Positions 1 through 10,490 are shown, counted from the first letter of the stretch. The stretch: DNA of 64,000 bases from Pseudomonas sp. P8_241 (GCF_034008315.1 NZ_CP125377.1:811001-875000), one strand, 5' to 3'. Program-made: numbers and translations. The notes: generated by a model not told the origin, from the letters alone.

Positions 1-65
1 CCTTGCTTTGGTGAGGGCGGCAGGCCAGGGGCCTCAAGACTGGCGAGCGCGATCGATGCGGCTTT

Positions 66-662
66 TCAGGGCACCAGGTAACCCTTTACCCCGGTAAAGA
101 TGATCTGCGCTGCCAATGCACAGACAAACAACCCCATCAGCCGACTGACTATCTGCAATCCCTGGTCGCCGAGGATGCGTTCGATGCGGCCGGATAAAAA
201 CAGCACAACGCCAACCGTAAAACTGGCTAAAGCAATACTGACAATGGCCGTAAGCTTGTCGTCCCAGTGTGGCTGGCCTACGCCCATCACCAGCAAGGCA
301 CCGATGGTGCCAGGGCCAACCGTCAGCGGAATGGTCAGTGGGACGATCGTCACGTCCTGCTGCACGTTGTCGGTCTGCACTGCCGACTTGCCTTGCGCCA
401 TGCCCAGTGCGGAGATAAACAGCACGCTGCCGGCACCGATGCGGAACGCGTCCACGGTGATGCCGAAAACGCTGAAAATCACCCGCCCGAACAAGTACAG
501 CAGCACGCTGGAGACCAGTGTGGCGAGGGCCACTTTCCAGGCCAGCCGACGCTGTTCCTTGCGCGAATAACCGCGGGTCAGGCTGATGAAGCAGGACAAC
601 ACGAAGAACGGGCTGTAGAGCACCAGCATCTTCAGGTAAACACTGAACAACACATGGAGCAT
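66..662 (-). CDS. MarC family integral membrane protein
   Basis: A 198-residue protein made almost entirely of hydrophobic segments, about six membrane spans, with short charged loops (for example RGYSRKEQRR near residue 30). Length and pattern fit the MarC/UPF0056 inner-membrane family, whose transport substrate is not established; the old link to multiple antibiotic resistance was not upheld. It reads in the same direction as retS but is separated from it by about 65 bp, so co-transcription is possible but not shown. The first 65 bases of the window, beyond its stop, hold no gene I can recognise. The family call is confident; no function is assigned. Confidence 0.85.
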   Translation of the reverse strand: MLHVLFSVYLKMLVLYSPFFVLSCFISLTRGYSRKEQRRLAWKVALATLVSSVLLYLFGRVIFSVFGITVDAFRIGAGSVLFISALGMAQGKSAVQTDNVQQDVTIVPLTIPLTVGPGTIGALLVMGVGQPHWDDKLTAIVSIALASFTVGVVLFLSGRIERILGDQGLQIVSRLMGLFVCALAAQIIFTGVKGYLVP

Positions 663-726
663 GGTGCAGGCTCACTGGCGGGGGAAGTCGAGGGGGAGTC
701 TATCAGGCGTTGCAGGCTCTGTCGGC

Positions 727-3504
727 TCAGGACGTTTGGGCCGCCGCACGATTGTGCTGATCACGCTGGGCAACCCAGTGTTCGATCAATTCGCGCAGCT
801 GCGAGAGCTCGACCGGTTTGGCCATGTGTCCATCCATGCCAGCCTGCCGCGCTCGTTCCTTGTGTTCCGCGAGAATGTGCGCAGTCAGCGCCACTACAGG
901 TGTACGGGGCCGTTGATTACCCACCTCCCACGCGCGCAATTGCTGGGTGGCGGAGAAGCCGTCCAGGATTGGCATTTCACAGTCCATCAGCACCAGGTCG
1001 TAATGTTGGGTCTTCATCGCCTGCAAGGCTTCCTCGCCATTGCTGGCGGTGTCCGGTTGCAAGTTGAGCTTGCCCAGCATGCCTCGGATGACCTTGGTTG
1101 AAATGCTGTTGTCTTCGGCGACGAGAATACGGAAATCACTGGGAACCTTGACCGGCAGGGGGCCAGCGTTTTGCGGTTGCTGGGTGAGAACCAGGCCCTT
1201 GTTGCGCTGTGTCAATTCGTCGGCCAGGGTCGTTTTGAGCGTGTACCCGGCAACCGGTTTGGCGAGGATGCGTTTGATCCCGGAGTTGCGGGCAATGATC
1301 TTGCTGGGCGCATTGCTGATGCCGGTCAGCATGATCAACAGGATGTCGTGGTTCAGGCTTGGGTCTTCCTTGATCTTGGCGGCCAGTTGCATGCCAGTCA
1401 TGCCGGGCATGTTCTGATCGAGCAGGACCACGTCGAAATAATCGCGCAGGTGTGCCTTGGTGCGTAGCAGCGCCAGCGCTTCCTTGCCGGACGGTGCAGC
1501 GCTGACGTTCAAGCCCCAGGCCGTGCACTGCTGCACCAACACCTTGCGACAGGTGTCGTTGTCATCTACCACCAGTACACGCGCACCCTGCAGCGGGCCG
1601 TCGAGGTCCGAGGTCGGATGCTCGAGACGATCCGGATCCAGTGGCAATGTCAGCCATAAAGTACTGCCCTGATTGGAGCCGCTCTTGATGCCGAACTCTC
1701 CTTGCATCAGGCGAATCAATTGGCGGGCGATCACCAGCCCCAGGTTACCACCCAGGTGAGTAGCGGAAAGAAAGTGTCTGCTATGCAGTTCGGCGTGCAT
1801 CAGCGCATCGCGTTCCTCGGCATTCATGGGCTCGCCGCTGTCCTGTACGGCGATGCGCAGGCGCGGTTTGGTGGTGCGTTCGTCGAGTGCCACGACGATC
1901 AGGATTTCGCCCTCGTCGGTTTTCTTCAAGGCGTTTTCAAGCAGGCTCAGCAGGGTCTGGCGAAGTCGCGTCGGGTCACCGCTGATGACCCGCGGAACCT
2001 GTGGCTGAATAAAGCTGATCAGCTCGACGTTCTGCTGTTCGGCCTTGGCGCGAAAAATACTCAGGCAATCTTCGATCAACGCGTTGAGATCGAACTGCAC
2101 ATCATCGAGTTCAATCTGCCCTGACTCGAGCTTGGAAATGTCGAGAATTTCGTTGATCAGCGTCAGCAGTTCGTTGCCGGCACTGTGGATGGTCTGTACG
2201 TAGTCGCGCTGCTTGACCGAGAGCGGCGTACCCAGAAGCAACTCGGTCATGCCCAGCACGCCGTTCATCGGAGTGCGGATTTCATGGCTTATCTTCGCCA
2301 GGAATTCTGCCTTGGCATTGATCTCGGCATTGCTGGCCGCAAGATCGCGACTGATGCTGAAGCGATTCTCGGTGATGCTGCGCTGACGCTCGCTCAATGC
2401 GATGCTCATCAGCAAACCACTGATGCAGATGAATATCAGCAGGATGGTGATCAACCCGTGGGGTTCAATCAACGTCAGTCCCAGCAGCGCAGGGAGGATA
2501 ATCAGCGTACCGAGGTTGAATACAATCATTGCCGCCACAAAAAACCGTGCCGGACGATAATTTTTTTGCCAGTGATAGGCGCTGACGAACAGCATGGTGA
2601 GCCCAGCCAGGGCCACCAGTGCGTAGGTGATGAAGTTCAGTGGCAAGGTGTTGACGAACAACAGCATCAGGCCGCAGGAGGTGATGAGTAGCACCTCGCC
2701 CATTATCAGCTTGTTCAGCGGATGCGGGCCAAGAGGGGCGAAGAACCGGTTTGTCAGCATCAGGCCGCAAGGTGCTGTCAGCAATAACGCCAGATAGGCG
2801 CCTGGCGCTTGCAGTGCGTACCAGTCTGGCAGCCATGGCCCGGCGAGGTTCAGCAGCAACAGCATGCTCAGCATCAGCAAGCCCTCGCACGCCGCTACCC
2901 AGAGACTGCTGCGAGAGCGGGTGTAGGTATAGCGCAGGAGGTTGTGCAGGATCAGCATTGTGATGCAACCGAACAGCAGTCCGTAAACCAGCGTCTGGCT
3001 TTGATTGGCGGCGGTCATGACGGCCGCTTGCAGGGTGATGTAGGGCCTCAATTGATGGCCAGAGGTGATTCGCAGGTAGACGTCGAGGGGGGTGTCGCTT
3101 TCTGGCAGAGGCAACATGAAGTCACTGCTTGGCAGTGGTCGTGCAGCCTGTGGCTGTTCGTTGCCCGTGCTGGAGTGCTCGATCAGCTTGTCGCCGTCCA
3201 GCACATACATATTGAGTTGGCGCAGGTCGGGGGCGAACACCCGCAGCAACTGCTCATGCTTGCCGGGGGAGAGCCTGAATCGCAGCCATAACGCGCCGTC
3301 GGGCTCGGCTGCCTTGAGGCGGTCGAGTTCGATAGGGCTGAATTGATTGGTGTAGCGGGCAGAACGGATGTCGCTCAGTTGCAGATCGCCCTGTTCGTCG
3401 AGCAATACCGCCCAGCCACTGCCTTGCTCGGCCTGGGCCGGTAGCATGCAGAGCAAGGTCAGCAGCGTGACGGTTAAACTTATGGCAATCCTGAGCCAGC
3501 GCAC
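727..3504 (-). CDS. retS: RetS-type hybrid sensor histidine kinase/response regulator
   Basis: A 925-residue inner-membrane hybrid kinase. In order: signal peptide (about 1-25), a periplasmic 7TMR-DISMED2-like domain (about 26-160), seven membrane spans (about 170-370), a HisKA dimerisation domain with KISHEIRTP (His407), an HATPase domain, and two receiver domains with phospho-acceptors Asp696 (LLDQNMPGMTG) and Asp841 (LMDCEMPILDG). Both receivers keep their acidic pair and Lys (AKPV). This architecture and the position next to purD match RetS, which in P. aeruginosa blocks GacS and so shifts cells away from the biofilm state. The ATP-binding G1 box is DSGEPM rather than DTGIGI, suggesting weakened kinase activity. 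Naming rests on architecture and synteny. Confidence 0.88.
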   Translation of the reverse strand: MRWLRIAISLTVTLLTLLCMLPAQAEQGSGWAVLLDEQGDLQLSDIRSARYTNQFSPIELDRLKAAEPDGALWLRFRLSPGKHEQLLRVFAPDLRQLNMYVLDGDKLIEHSSTGNEQPQAARPLPSSDFMLPLPESDTPLDVYLRITSGHQLRPYITLQAAVMTAANQSQTLVYGLLFGCITMLILHNLLRYTYTRSRSSLWVAACEGLLMLSMLLLLNLAGPWLPDWYALQAPGAYLALLLTAPCGLMLTNRFFAPLGPHPLNKLIMGEVLLITSCGLMLLFVNTLPLNFITYALVALAGLTMLFVSAYHWQKNYRPARFFVAAMIVFNLGTLIILPALLGLTLIEPHGLITILLIFICISGLLMSIALSERQRSITENRFSISRDLAASNAEINAKAEFLAKISHEIRTPMNGVLGMTELLLGTPLSVKQRDYVQTIHSAGNELLTLINEILDISKLESGQIELDDVQFDLNALIEDCLSIFRAKAEQQNVELISFIQPQVPRVISGDPTRLRQTLLSLLENALKKTDEGEILIVVALDERTTKPRLRIAVQDSGEPMNAEERDALMHAELHSRHFLSATHLGGNLGLVIARQLIRLMQGEFGIKSGSNQGSTLWLTLPLDPDRLEHPTSDLDGPLQGARVLVVDDNDTCRKVLVQQCTAWGLNVSAAPSGKEALALLRTKAHLRDYFDVVLLDQNMPGMTGMQLAAKIKEDPSLNHDILLIMLTGISNAPSKIIARNSGIKRILAKPVAGYTLKTTLADELTQRNKGLVLTQQPQNAGPLPVKVPSDFRILVAEDNSISTKVIRGMLGKLNLQPDTASNGEEALQAMKTQHYDLVLMDCEMPILDGFSATQQLRAWEVGNQRPRTPVVALTAHILAEHKERARQAGMDGHMAKPVELSQLRELIEHWVAQRDQHNRAAAQTS

Positions 3505-3560
3505 GGCGAAATCCCTTCTTAGGTTGATGCCAGAATATAACGATGCGCGGCGCCGGAATA

Positions 3561-3591
3561 GCCAGGCAAGGAGTCGGGTCCGTTGCCTGGC
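3561..3591. terminator. Stem-loop between purD and retS
   Basis: A perfect 9-bp inverted repeat (GCCAGGCAA / TTGCCTGGC) with a 13-base loop lies just beyond the purD stop on the minus strand. There is no T-run, so it may be a weak terminator or an RNA-stabilising hairpin rather than a classical terminator. Confidence 0.45.
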
Positions 3592-3603
3592 GCGGTGTTT
3601 ACC

Positions 3604-4899
3604 TTATTCCTGATCTTCGCCACGCTCGCGGGCAATGGCACGGTAGCCAATGTCCTTACGATAGAAACAGCCTTCCCAATCAATACGGGCTGCCAGTTTG
3701 TACGCTTGCTGCTGGGCAGCGTCGACGCTCGCACCCATGGCGGTGGCGCAAAGTACCCGACCACCGGCCGTTACGACCTGACCATCCTTGAGCGCAGTAC
3801 CGGCATGGAAGACCTTGCCTTCCATTGCTGCCGCCGCATCCAGGCCATTGATGGCTGCGCCTTTGGTGTAGTCACCAGGATAGCCGCCCGCAGCCAATAC
3901 GATACCGACGCTCGGACGTGGATCCCATTGCGCTTCGACCTTGTCCAGTGCCTGCGCCAGTGCCGCTTCGACCAGCAGTACCAGGCTCGACTGCAAGCGC
4001 AGCATGACCGGTTGGGTTTCCGGGTCGCCAAAGCGGCAGTTGAACTCGATAACTTTCGGATTGCCAGCCTTGTCAATCATCAGTCCGGCATACAGGAAGC
4101 CAGTGTAGACGTTGCCTTCCTCGGCCATGCCACGCACGGTTGGCCAGATCACCAGGTCCATGACGCGCTTGTGCACCTCGGCGGTGACGACCGGAGCAGG
4201 GGAGTAGGCGCCCATGCCGCCAGTGTTAGGGCCCGTGTCGCCGTCGCCGACGCGTTTGTGGTCCTGGCTGGTGGCCATCGGAAGCACGTTCTTGCCGTCG
4301 ACCATCACGATGAAGCTGGCTTCTTCGCCGTCGAGGAATTCTTCGATGACGACCCGCGAACCTGCGTCGCCAAAGGCATTGCCGGCGAGCATGTCACGCA
4401 CGGCGTCTTCGGCTTCGGCCAGGGACATGGCGACGATCACGCCTTTACCGGCAGCCAGACCGTCGGCCTTGATCACGATTGGCGCACCTTTTTCACGCAG
4501 ATAAGCCAGGGCCGGCTCGATCTCGGTGAAGTTCTGGTAGTCGGCGGTCGGGATCTTGTGGCGCGCCAGGAAATCTTTGGTGAAGGCTTTCGAGCCTTCC
4601 AGCTGTGCGGCGCCTGCGGTCGGACCGAAGCAATCCAGGCCACGGCTGCGGAACAGGTCCACAACACCGGCAACCAGCGGCACTTCGGGGCCGACGATGG
4701 TCAGGGAAACGTTCTTTTCGGCAAAGTCTGCCAGCTGCTCAAGCGCCAGCACGTCGATGGCGACGTTCTCGCATTTGGCTTCGATGGCGGTACCGGCGTT
4801 GCCCGGGGCTACGAACACTTTCTGCACGCGCGGATCCTGAGCCACTTTCCAGGCCAGTGCGTGTTCACGGCCACCGCTGCCAATGATCAAAACATTCAT
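3604..4899 (-). CDS. purD: Phosphoribosylamine--glycine ligase (GARS)
   Basis: A 431-residue ATP-grasp enzyme that joins glycine to phosphoribosylamine in the second step of de novo purine synthesis, in the cytoplasm. Visible marks are the N-terminal MNVLIIGSGGREHALAWK, the ATP-grasp segment VIKADGLAAGKGV, the signature FNCRFGDPETQ and the C-terminal ASVDAAQQQAYKLA region. Length is normal for the family. The start is supported by GAGG upstream. It lies downstream of purH on the same strand, about 150 bp away across a REPIN, so the two are probably one transcription unit. Confidence 0.97.
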   Translation of the reverse strand: MNVLIIGSGGREHALAWKVAQDPRVQKVFVAPGNAGTAIEAKCENVAIDVLALEQLADFAEKNVSLTIVGPEVPLVAGVVDLFRSRGLDCFGPTAGAAQLEGSKAFTKDFLARHKIPTADYQNFTEIEPALAYLREKGAPIVIKADGLAAGKGVIVAMSLAEAEDAVRDMLAGNAFGDAGSRVVIEEFLDGEEASFIVMVDGKNVLPMATSQDHKRVGDGDTGPNTGGMGAYSPAPVVTAEVHKRVMDLVIWPTVRGMAEEGNVYTGFLYAGLMIDKAGNPKVIEFNCRFGDPETQPVMLRLQSSLVLLVEAALAQALDKVEAQWDPRPSVGIVLAAGGYPGDYTKGAAINGLDAAAAMEGKVFHAGTALKDGQVVTAGGRVLCATAMGASVDAAQQQAYKLAARIDWEGCFYRKDIGYRAIARERGEDQE

Positions 4900-4932
4900 T
4901 TCAAAAACCTCGGATGACGCAAATCTGGGAAC

Positions 4933-5034
4933 TGTAGGAGCGAGCTTGCTCGCGATGGTGGTTAACGATAACGCGGGGTGTCTGAAACACTGTGGCGTCT
5001 AGTCGTTCTTCGCGAGCAAGCTCGCTCCTACAGG
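4933..5034. repeat. REPIN: two inverted REP sequences between purH and purD
   Basis: TGTAGGAGCGAGCTTGCTCG at 4933 is repeated in inverse orientation ending at 5034 (CGAGCAAGCTCGCTCCTACA), about 60 bases apart. This is the paired REP arrangement (REPIN) typical of P. fluorescens genomes. In transcripts it can form a long stem between the purH and purD coding regions. Confidence 0.85.
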
Positions 5035-5049
5035 GGGAATGCTGTGCTG

Positions 5050-6657
5050 TCAGTGACGGAAGTGGCGCATGCCGGTGAACACCATCGCGATACCGGCTTC
5101 GTCGGCAGCAGCAATCACTTCGGCATCACGCATCGAGCCGCCTGGCTGAATCACGGCAGTCACGCCCGCCTTGGCTGCATTGTCCAGACCGTCGCGGAAC
5201 GGGAAGAAAGCGTCGGAAGCCATCACCGAACCGGCTACCTGCAGGCCAGCGTGCTCGGCCTTGATAGCAGCAATGCGCGCCGAGTTCACGCGGCTCATCT
5301 GGCCGGCGCCGACACCGATGGTCTGGCGATTCCTGGCGTAGACGATGGCGTTGGACTTCACGTACTTGGCGACTTTCCAGGCGAAGATCAGGTCATTGAT
5401 TTCCTGCTCGCTCGGGGCGCGTTTGGTGACCACTTTCAAGTCATCGGCGCCGATCATGCCGATGTCGCGGCTCTGTACCAGCAGGCCGCCGTTCACGCGC
5501 TTGTAATCCCAGGCAGCGGCGCGATCAGCCGACCACTCGCCGCAGGCCAGCAGGCGCACGTTGGCTTTGGCCGCCACGATGGCGCGGGCTTCTTCGCTGA
5601 CCGAAGGCGCGATGATCACTTCAACGAACTGACGCTCGACGATGGCCTTGGCGGTTTCGGCATCCAGTTCGCGGTTGAAGGCGATGATGCCGCCGAAGGC
5701 GGATTCGGTATCGGTGGCGTAGGCCAGTTCGTAGGCCTGACGGATGCCACCCTCAGCGTCCGGGCTGACGGCTACGCCGCACGGGTTGGCGTGCTTGACG
5801 ATCACGCAGGCCGGCTTGACGAAGCTCTTCACGCATTCCAGTGCGGCATCGGTGTCGGCCACGTTGTTGTACGACAGTTCTTTGCCTTGCAGCTGGGTCG
5901 CAGTGGCGATGCCCACTTCGGCAGGCTTGGCTTCAACGTAGAACGCTGCGCTCTGGTGCGGGTTCTCGCCGTAGCGCATTTCCTGGGCCTTGATGAACTG
6001 GCTGTTGAAGGTGCGCGGGAATTCGCTGCGTCCTTCGGTGCTCAGTGTCTCGGCAGTCTGATTCACAGTGCCCATGTAGTTGGCGATCATGCCGTCGTAG
6101 GCCGCGGTGTGCTCGAACGCCTTGAGCATCAGGTCAAAGCGCTGAGCGTAGGTCAGGCCGCCGGCCTTGAGGCCTTCCAGGACGCTGGCGTAATCGCTGG
6201 CATTGACCACGATGGCCACGTCTTTATGGTTTTTTGCTGCGGAACGGACCATGGTCGGGCCGCCGATATCGATGTTTTCGATGGCGGTCGGCAGGTCGCA
6301 GCCTGGCTTGTTGATGGTGGCTTCGAACGGGTACAGGTTGACCGCTACCAGGTCGATCGGCTTGATGCCGTGCTCGTTCATGATGGCGTCGTCGATACCG
6401 CGACGACCGAGGATGCCGCCGTGGATTTTCGGGTGCAGGGTCTTCACCCGGCCGTCCATCATTTCGGCAAAGCCGGTGTAATCCGCGACTTCCACTGCGG
6501 CAACGCCGTTGTCCTGCAGCAGCTTGAACGTCCCGCCGGTGGAGAGGATCTCGACGCCCAGGGCTTCAAGCTCCTTGGCGAATTCGAGGATCCCGGTCTT
6601 GTCGGAAACACTGATCAAGGCGCGGCGGATCGGCAGGCGGGTAGTCTGGTCGGTCAT
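5050..6657 (-). CDS. purH: Bifunctional AICAR formyltransferase / IMP cyclohydrolase
   Basis: A 535-residue enzyme catalysing the last two steps of IMP synthesis. The N-terminal MGS-like IMP cyclohydrolase part shows [22 protein letters not shown] and STGGTFKLL (about 10-40); the C-terminal AICARFT part shows the [11 protein letters not shown] and [14 protein letters not shown] motifs. The start at [12 protein letters not shown] (6657) was chosen over an in-frame ATG eleven codons upstream because GGAA lies at a suitable distance and MTDQ is the usual N-terminus in Pseudomonas. A terminator-like hairpin separates it from fis, and purD follows downstream. Confidence 0.97.
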   Translation of the reverse strand: MTDQTTRLPIRRALISVSDKTGILEFAKELEALGVEILSTGGTFKLLQDNGVAAVEVADYTGFAEMMDGRVKTLHPKIHGGILGRRGIDDAIMNEHGIKPIDLVAVNLYPFEATINKPGCDLPTAIENIDIGGPTMVRSAAKNHKDVAIVVNASDYASVLEGLKAGGLTYAQRFDLMLKAFEHTAAYDGMIANYMGTVNQTAETLSTEGRSEFPRTFNSQFIKAQEMRYGENPHQSAAFYVEAKPAEVGIATATQLQGKELSYNNVADTDAALECVKSFVKPACVIVKHANPCGVAVSPDAEGGIRQAYELAYATDTESAFGGIIAFNRELDAETAKAIVERQFVEVIIAPSVSEEARAIVAAKANVRLLACGEWSADRAAAWDYKRVNGGLLVQSRDIGMIGADDLKVVTKRAPSEQEINDLIFAWKVAKYVKSNAIVYARNRQTIGVGAGQMSRVNSARIAAIKAEHAGLQVAGSVMASDAFFPFRDGLDNAAKAGVTAVIQPGGSMRDAEVIAAADEAGIAMVFTGMRHFRH

Positions 6658-6687
6658 CTCAATTTCCATCAAAAGCAAAGGAGTCAG

Positions 6688-6723
6688 CAAAAAAGGCGAC
6701 CGGTTCTACGCGGGCGCCTTTCT
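6688..6723 (-). terminator. Intrinsic terminator downstream of fis
   Basis: On the minus strand AAAGGCG pairs with CGCCTTT and is followed by a T-run. It lies between the fis stop and the purH start, so the dusB-fis message probably ends here, with some read-through possible into purH. Confidence 0.7.
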
Positions 6724-6738
6724 GGTTTGATTGAATGC

Positions 6739-7059
6739 TTACAGCAAATCGTACTGCTTGAGTTTCTTGCGCAGCGTGCCACGGTTCAGTCCGAGCATCT
6801 CGCTGGCCTTGGTCTGGTTGCCCTTGACGTAGTTCATCACGCACTCGAGCAGGGGAGCCTCGACTTCGGAGAGCACCAGGTTGTACACATCCGTGACGGC
6901 AGCGCCCTCAAGGTGGGCGAAATAATTGTGCAGCGCCTTCTCGACACTCCCGCGAAGGGTCTGGCCTTCTTCGCTTGGCGTATTGAGGTGCTGTTTCAAA
7001 TTTACGTTGTCGCTCACGGGTGTTGTTCCACTCACTAAAGTCTCGGTCATCATCGTCAT
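6739..7059 (-). CDS. fis: DNA-binding protein Fis
   Basis: A 106-residue nucleoid protein. The C-terminal helix-turn-helix [20 protein letters not shown] is the classic Fis DNA-binding element, and the preceding [10 protein letters not shown] helix is also conserved. An open frame continues 100 codons upstream, but that part is antisense to dusB coding. The real start is the ATG at 7059 (MTMMTETL), which overlaps the dusB stop codon as ATGA. This dusB-fis overlap is the gene order seen across gamma-proteobacteria and implies translational coupling. Confidence 0.95.
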   Translation of the reverse strand: MTMMTETLVSGTTPVSDNVNLKQHLNTPSEEGQTLRGSVEKALHNYFAHLEGAAVTDVYNLVLSEVEAPLLECVMNYVKGNQTKASEMLGLNRGTLRKKLKQYDLL

Positions 7060-8066
7060 GCGGCCACCCCTTCTCCGTCCCCTGTCAGGCTCTTGTAACG
7101 CTCGGCAAAAAACTCCCGAACGTTGGCGCATTGTGTTTCCGTACCATCCAAACGATTGAAGTGGGCGCGAAATTCCCTGGCGCCCGGCAAGGTTGCGAGA
7201 TACCAGCCCACATGCTTTCGAGCGATACGGACACCCATGACATCGCCATAGAAAGCGTGCAGGGCAGCCAGATGCTCTAGCAGAATGCGTTCCACCTCGA
7301 TCAGTTCCAGCGCCGGGAGCTTCTCGCCGGTACGCAGGAAATGATCGATCTCGCGAAAAATCCACGGCCGCCCCTGGGCAGCCCGGCCAATCAACAGGCC
7401 GTCGACACCGGTCGCGTCGAGCACGTACCGGGCCTTCTCAGGCGAATCGATATCGCCATTGGCGAAAACCGGGATCGACACGGCCTGCTTGATCGCAGCA
7501 ATCGTGTCGTACTCGGCTTCACCGGTGTACAGGTCGGCTCGGGTGCGGCCATGCACTGCCAGCGCCGTAATGCCTGCCTGTTCGGCGATCTTCGCCACCG
7601 TCAGGCCGTTCTTGTTGTCCCGGTCCCAACCGGTCCGGATCTTCAGGGTTACCGGCACATCAACCGCAGCCACAACAGCCTGCAGGATCTCGGTGACCAG
7701 TGCTTCATCCTTCAGCAACGCGGAGCCGGCAGCCTTGTTGCAGACCTTCTTCGCCGGACAGCCCATGTTGATGTCAATAATCTGTGCGCCCAGTTCTACG
7801 TTGGCTCGGGCTGCATCCGCCAGCATCTGAGCATCACCACCGGCGATCTGTACCGAGCGTGGCTCGGGATCGCCTTCGTGGATCATGCGCATGCGCGATT
7901 TGCGGGTGTTCCACAAACTCATGTCGCTGGTAACCATTTCCGAGACTACGAGTCCCGCGCCCAAACGCTTGCACAGCTGACGAAAGGGTTGGTCAGTGAC
8001 ACCCGCCATCGGGGCGAGGATCAAGCTGTTTTGTAATGTGTATGGACCGATGCGTACCGCCGACAT
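7056..8066 (-). CDS. dusB: tRNA-dihydrouridine synthase B
   Basis: A 336-residue flavoenzyme that reduces uridine to dihydrouridine in the tRNA D-loop. The FMN-binding TIM-barrel start [14 protein letters not shown] is at about residue 15, [21 protein letters not shown] carries the active-site Cys at about 100-120, and ALAVHGRTR and VFANGDI follow. It is the first gene of the dusB-fis operon, and its last codon overlaps the fis start. The 185-bp upstream spacer has an AACAG..CTGTT inverted repeat that could be part of its promoter. Confidence 0.95.
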   Translation of the reverse strand: MSAVRIGPYTLQNSLILAPMAGVTDQPFRQLCKRLGAGLVVSEMVTSDMSLWNTRKSRMRMIHEGDPEPRSVQIAGGDAQMLADAARANVELGAQIIDINMGCPAKKVCNKAAGSALLKDEALVTEILQAVVAAVDVPVTLKIRTGWDRDNKNGLTVAKIAEQAGITALAVHGRTRADLYTGEAEYDTIAAIKQAVSIPVFANGDIDSPEKARYVLDATGVDGLLIGRAAQGRPWIFREIDHFLRTGEKLPALELIEVERILLEHLAALHAFYGDVMGVRIARKHVGWYLATLPGAREFRAHFNRLDGTETQCANVREFFAERYKSLTGDGEGVAA

Positions 8067-8251
8067 AGGACTTCCCTGTTGTGGGGCCGGATCATGAGAG
8101 TTCGAAAAAGGGTTGGCATGATACCCGCTCTCGATGACTGGATAAAGGCTGAATTGAACAAAATCTGAACAGTTATTCTGTTATTACCAGTGGTTTGGTC
8201 CGCAGGCTGAAAGTCAGAAAGCCGACGTCAATCCCTGAGCGGGGAAGCGAT

Positions 8252-9478
8252 TCACTCTGGCGAGTGAAAGCTCAAGCTGTAGTTCACCGCTTTTGCGCCG
8301 GGATCGAGGATGTCCAGTGCGATGTGGATCGGCGTCTGCGGCGGCATCTCCACCTTGCCCTGGAGTTCGCCATTGAGATACTCGCCGGGTTTGAAGCGAC
8401 GGCTGGCGATCAGGTGGCCGTTGAGGTCTGCAAAGCGCAGTTCCAGCAGCGGGAAGGGTTGGGAGAACGGGGCGCGGTTATAGATGATGGCATCGACCAC
8501 AAGCGCGCCGTTGAACTCCGGATGGCTGCGCACGACCAGGTTGCTGCTTTTGATTTTTGCGATGTCTACCTTGGACGGCACGTCGCAACCGATTTGCGGA
8601 CACAGTTGCTGGAACCATGGGCGGTATTGATCCTGTCGCGCGAGTTCGTCGAAGTGATAGGTGATGTACTGCCCGGCAAGCGCGCCGGCGGCGAGCAGGG
8701 TCAGCAACAGCCAGAGAAGGCGGCGACCCCAGGGAGAGCGGCGTTTTTGCCAGTCCAGTTGCAGCGGATCGTCGGTCAGGTCCTGGAGCACTTCGGAGCG
8801 CACGCCGGGTTCGTTGCGTTCGCGGCGCTGGCGCAGCGGTTCGACCGTTGGCAGTGCGTCGTCGATTTCGTGCTCGTCGGTTGCTGACAGGCGCTCATGG
8901 TTGAGTGGTTTGTCGAGCGGGTCGTGCAAGAGCAGTTGGGGCGGTTCGTCGTCCAGTTCAACCGGCTCCAGGGATAGCGAGGGTTCGGTGCGCGAAACGG
9001 TTTTTGATTCCGCCGGTTCAGGGGCTTCGAAACTATCGAGGGATTCCTCGGATCGAGCGCGATCGGCGGCCGATTCGCTGAACAGGCTGTCGGACCATGG
9101 CTCCTCGTCCTGCTCGGCGGAGTCGCGACGGGCGCTCAGCGATTCGTCACGATGTCGACCGAGTTCGGTGGCGGGCTGGATTTCCCGCTGTTCGAGTCGG
9201 GCAAGCTCTTCGTCAAGGTCCAGGCTATCCAGATCCAGTTCGGCCGCGCGCCATTGCTTTTGGCTAATGGCGCGGGGCTCGGGGAGGATCTCGGTAATAG
9301 CCGGTGGTGCTGCTGCCGGGGCTTGCTTGCCGGCTTGCTCAAGCAGCTGCTTGGCGGCATTGAACACCTGCAGGCACGAGCCGCAACGAACCACCCCCCG
9401 CGCCACGCTCAACTGGGCATGACTGACGCGAAAGCTGGTTTGGCAATGCGGGCACTGGGTGACGAAACTGTCGGTCAT
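8252..9478 (-). CDS. Zinc-ribbon, DUF3426 domain membrane protein
   Basis: A 408-residue protein. The first 40 residues are an MJ0042-type zinc ribbon (CPHC at about 9-12 and CGSC at about 32-35), typically at the start of cytoplasmic anchored proteins. A long acidic, low-complexity linker (about 60-230) follows, then one membrane span (LLWLLLTLLAAGALAGQYI, about 250-270), then a C-terminal DUF3426 domain of about 130 residues. It lies between prmA and dusB, the same place as PA4851. No biochemical role is known for the family. Confidence 0.85.
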   Translation of the reverse strand: MTDSFVTQCPHCQTSFRVSHAQLSVARGVVRCGSCLQVFNAAKQLLEQAGKQAPAAAPPAITEILPEPRAISQKQWRAAELDLDSLDLDEELARLEQREIQPATELGRHRDESLSARRDSAEQDEEPWSDSLFSESAADRARSEESLDSFEAPEPAESKTVSRTEPSLSLEPVELDDEPPQLLLHDPLDKPLNHERLSATDEHEIDDALPTVEPLRQRRERNEPGVRSEVLQDLTDDPLQLDWQKRRSPWGRRLLWLLLTLLAAGALAGQYITYHFDELARQDQYRPWFQQLCPQIGCDVPSKVDIAKIKSSNLVVRSHPEFNGALVVDAIIYNRAPFSQPFPLLELRFADLNGHLIASRRFKPGEYLNGELQGKVEMPPQTPIHIALDILDPGAKAVNYSLSFHSPE

Positions 9479-9508
9479 GCGGCGATCCGGAATATGCAGG
9501 CGCTCATT

Positions 9509-10387
9509 CTAGCGCCGACGGCCAGTGATGCGCACCCAGCCATCGCGATTGGCGATCGGGTCCAGATCGAAGTCTTTGGCGTACGCGGCAGCCACTTCAT
9601 CGCCTTGCTCGGCGAGTATGCCGGAAAGCGCCAGACGCCCGCCCGATTTTACCAGGCGGGTCAGTTGTGGTGCCAGGGATACCAGAGGGCCGGCGAGAAT
9701 GTTCGCGACCAGTACGTCCGCCGGAACCTGCGGCAGATCTTCCGGCAGGTACAGCGGGAACAGGTGCTCGGCAATGTTGTTGCGTCCGGCGTTGTCGCGC
9801 GAGGCTTCCAGCGCCTGCACGTCGATGTCGGTGCCCACGGCTTCCCTGGCACCCAGCAGCAGGGCGGCAATCGCCAGAATCCCCGAGCCGCAACCGAAGT
9901 CCAGCACGTTGCAGTCTTTCAGCTCCTGGCCATCGAGCCATTCAAGGCACAGCGCGGTGGTCGGGTGGGTGCCGGTGCCGAATGCGAGGCCCGGATCCAG
10001 CAGCAGATTGACCGCATCCGGCTCAGGCGCGGCGTGCCAGCTCGGCACGATCCACAGGCGCTGGCCAAAACGCATCGGCTGGAAACCGTCCATCCACGTG
10101 CGTTCCCAGTCCTGGTCTTCGATCACTTCGCTGTGATGTTCGGGTAGTGGGCCGCCGGTGAGCAATTCGAGATGAGCCAGTACGCTGGCGGCTTCGGTGC
10201 CACCTTCGAACAGGGCCAGCAGATGCGTGTGGGACCACAGCGGCGTGGTATTGAGTTCCGGTTCGAAGATCGGCTGATCTTCGGCGTCCATGAAGGTCAC
10301 CGAGACGGCCCCGACCTCAAGGAAAGCGTCTTCGTAGGTTTCGGCTTGTTCTGGGCTGATGGCGAGACGTACTTGCAGCCAAGGCAT
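9509..10387 (-). CDS. prmA: Ribosomal protein L11 methyltransferase
   Basis: A 292-residue SAM-dependent methyltransferase that trimethylates ribosomal protein L11. The N-terminal substrate-recognition domain begins [16 protein letters not shown]; the catalytic domain holds the SAM-binding [20 protein letters not shown] and the substrate-pocket region [10 protein letters not shown]. The start at 10387 was chosen because it gives the family N-terminus; a longer in-frame extension of 34 codons has no family match. It follows accC on the same strand but is separated from it by a terminator and a REPIN. Confidence 0.95.
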   Translation of the reverse strand: MPWLQVRLAISPEQAETYEDAFLEVGAVSVTFMDAEDQPIFEPELNTTPLWSHTHLLALFEGGTEAASVLAHLELLTGGPLPEHHSEVIEDQDWERTWMDGFQPMRFGQRLWIVPSWHAAPEPDAVNLLLDPGLAFGTGTHPTTALCLEWLDGQELKDCNVLDFGCGSGILAIAALLLGAREAVGTDIDVQALEASRDNAGRNNIAEHLFPLYLPEDLPQVPADVLVANILAGPLVSLAPQLTRLVKSGGRLALSGILAEQGDEVAAAYAKDFDLDPIANRDGWVRITGRRR

Positions 10388-10490
10388 GGCGGGCACCTTT
10401 GAAAAATATAGATTGCAGCCTAGCGGTCTGCGAGAAGCGCGCAAGTTTACGCGAGCGCGACGCAGATGACGACTATAGGGGTGAAGCAAA

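Noticed and set aside
3583..4917. Open frame antisense to purD
   Set aside because: Shadow of purD; composition is His/Gly/Asp-rich and not protein-like.
4978..7038. Long open frame antisense to purH and fis
   Set aside because: It mirrors the high-GC codon pattern of purH on the other strand, has no family-like sequence and no ribosome binding site.
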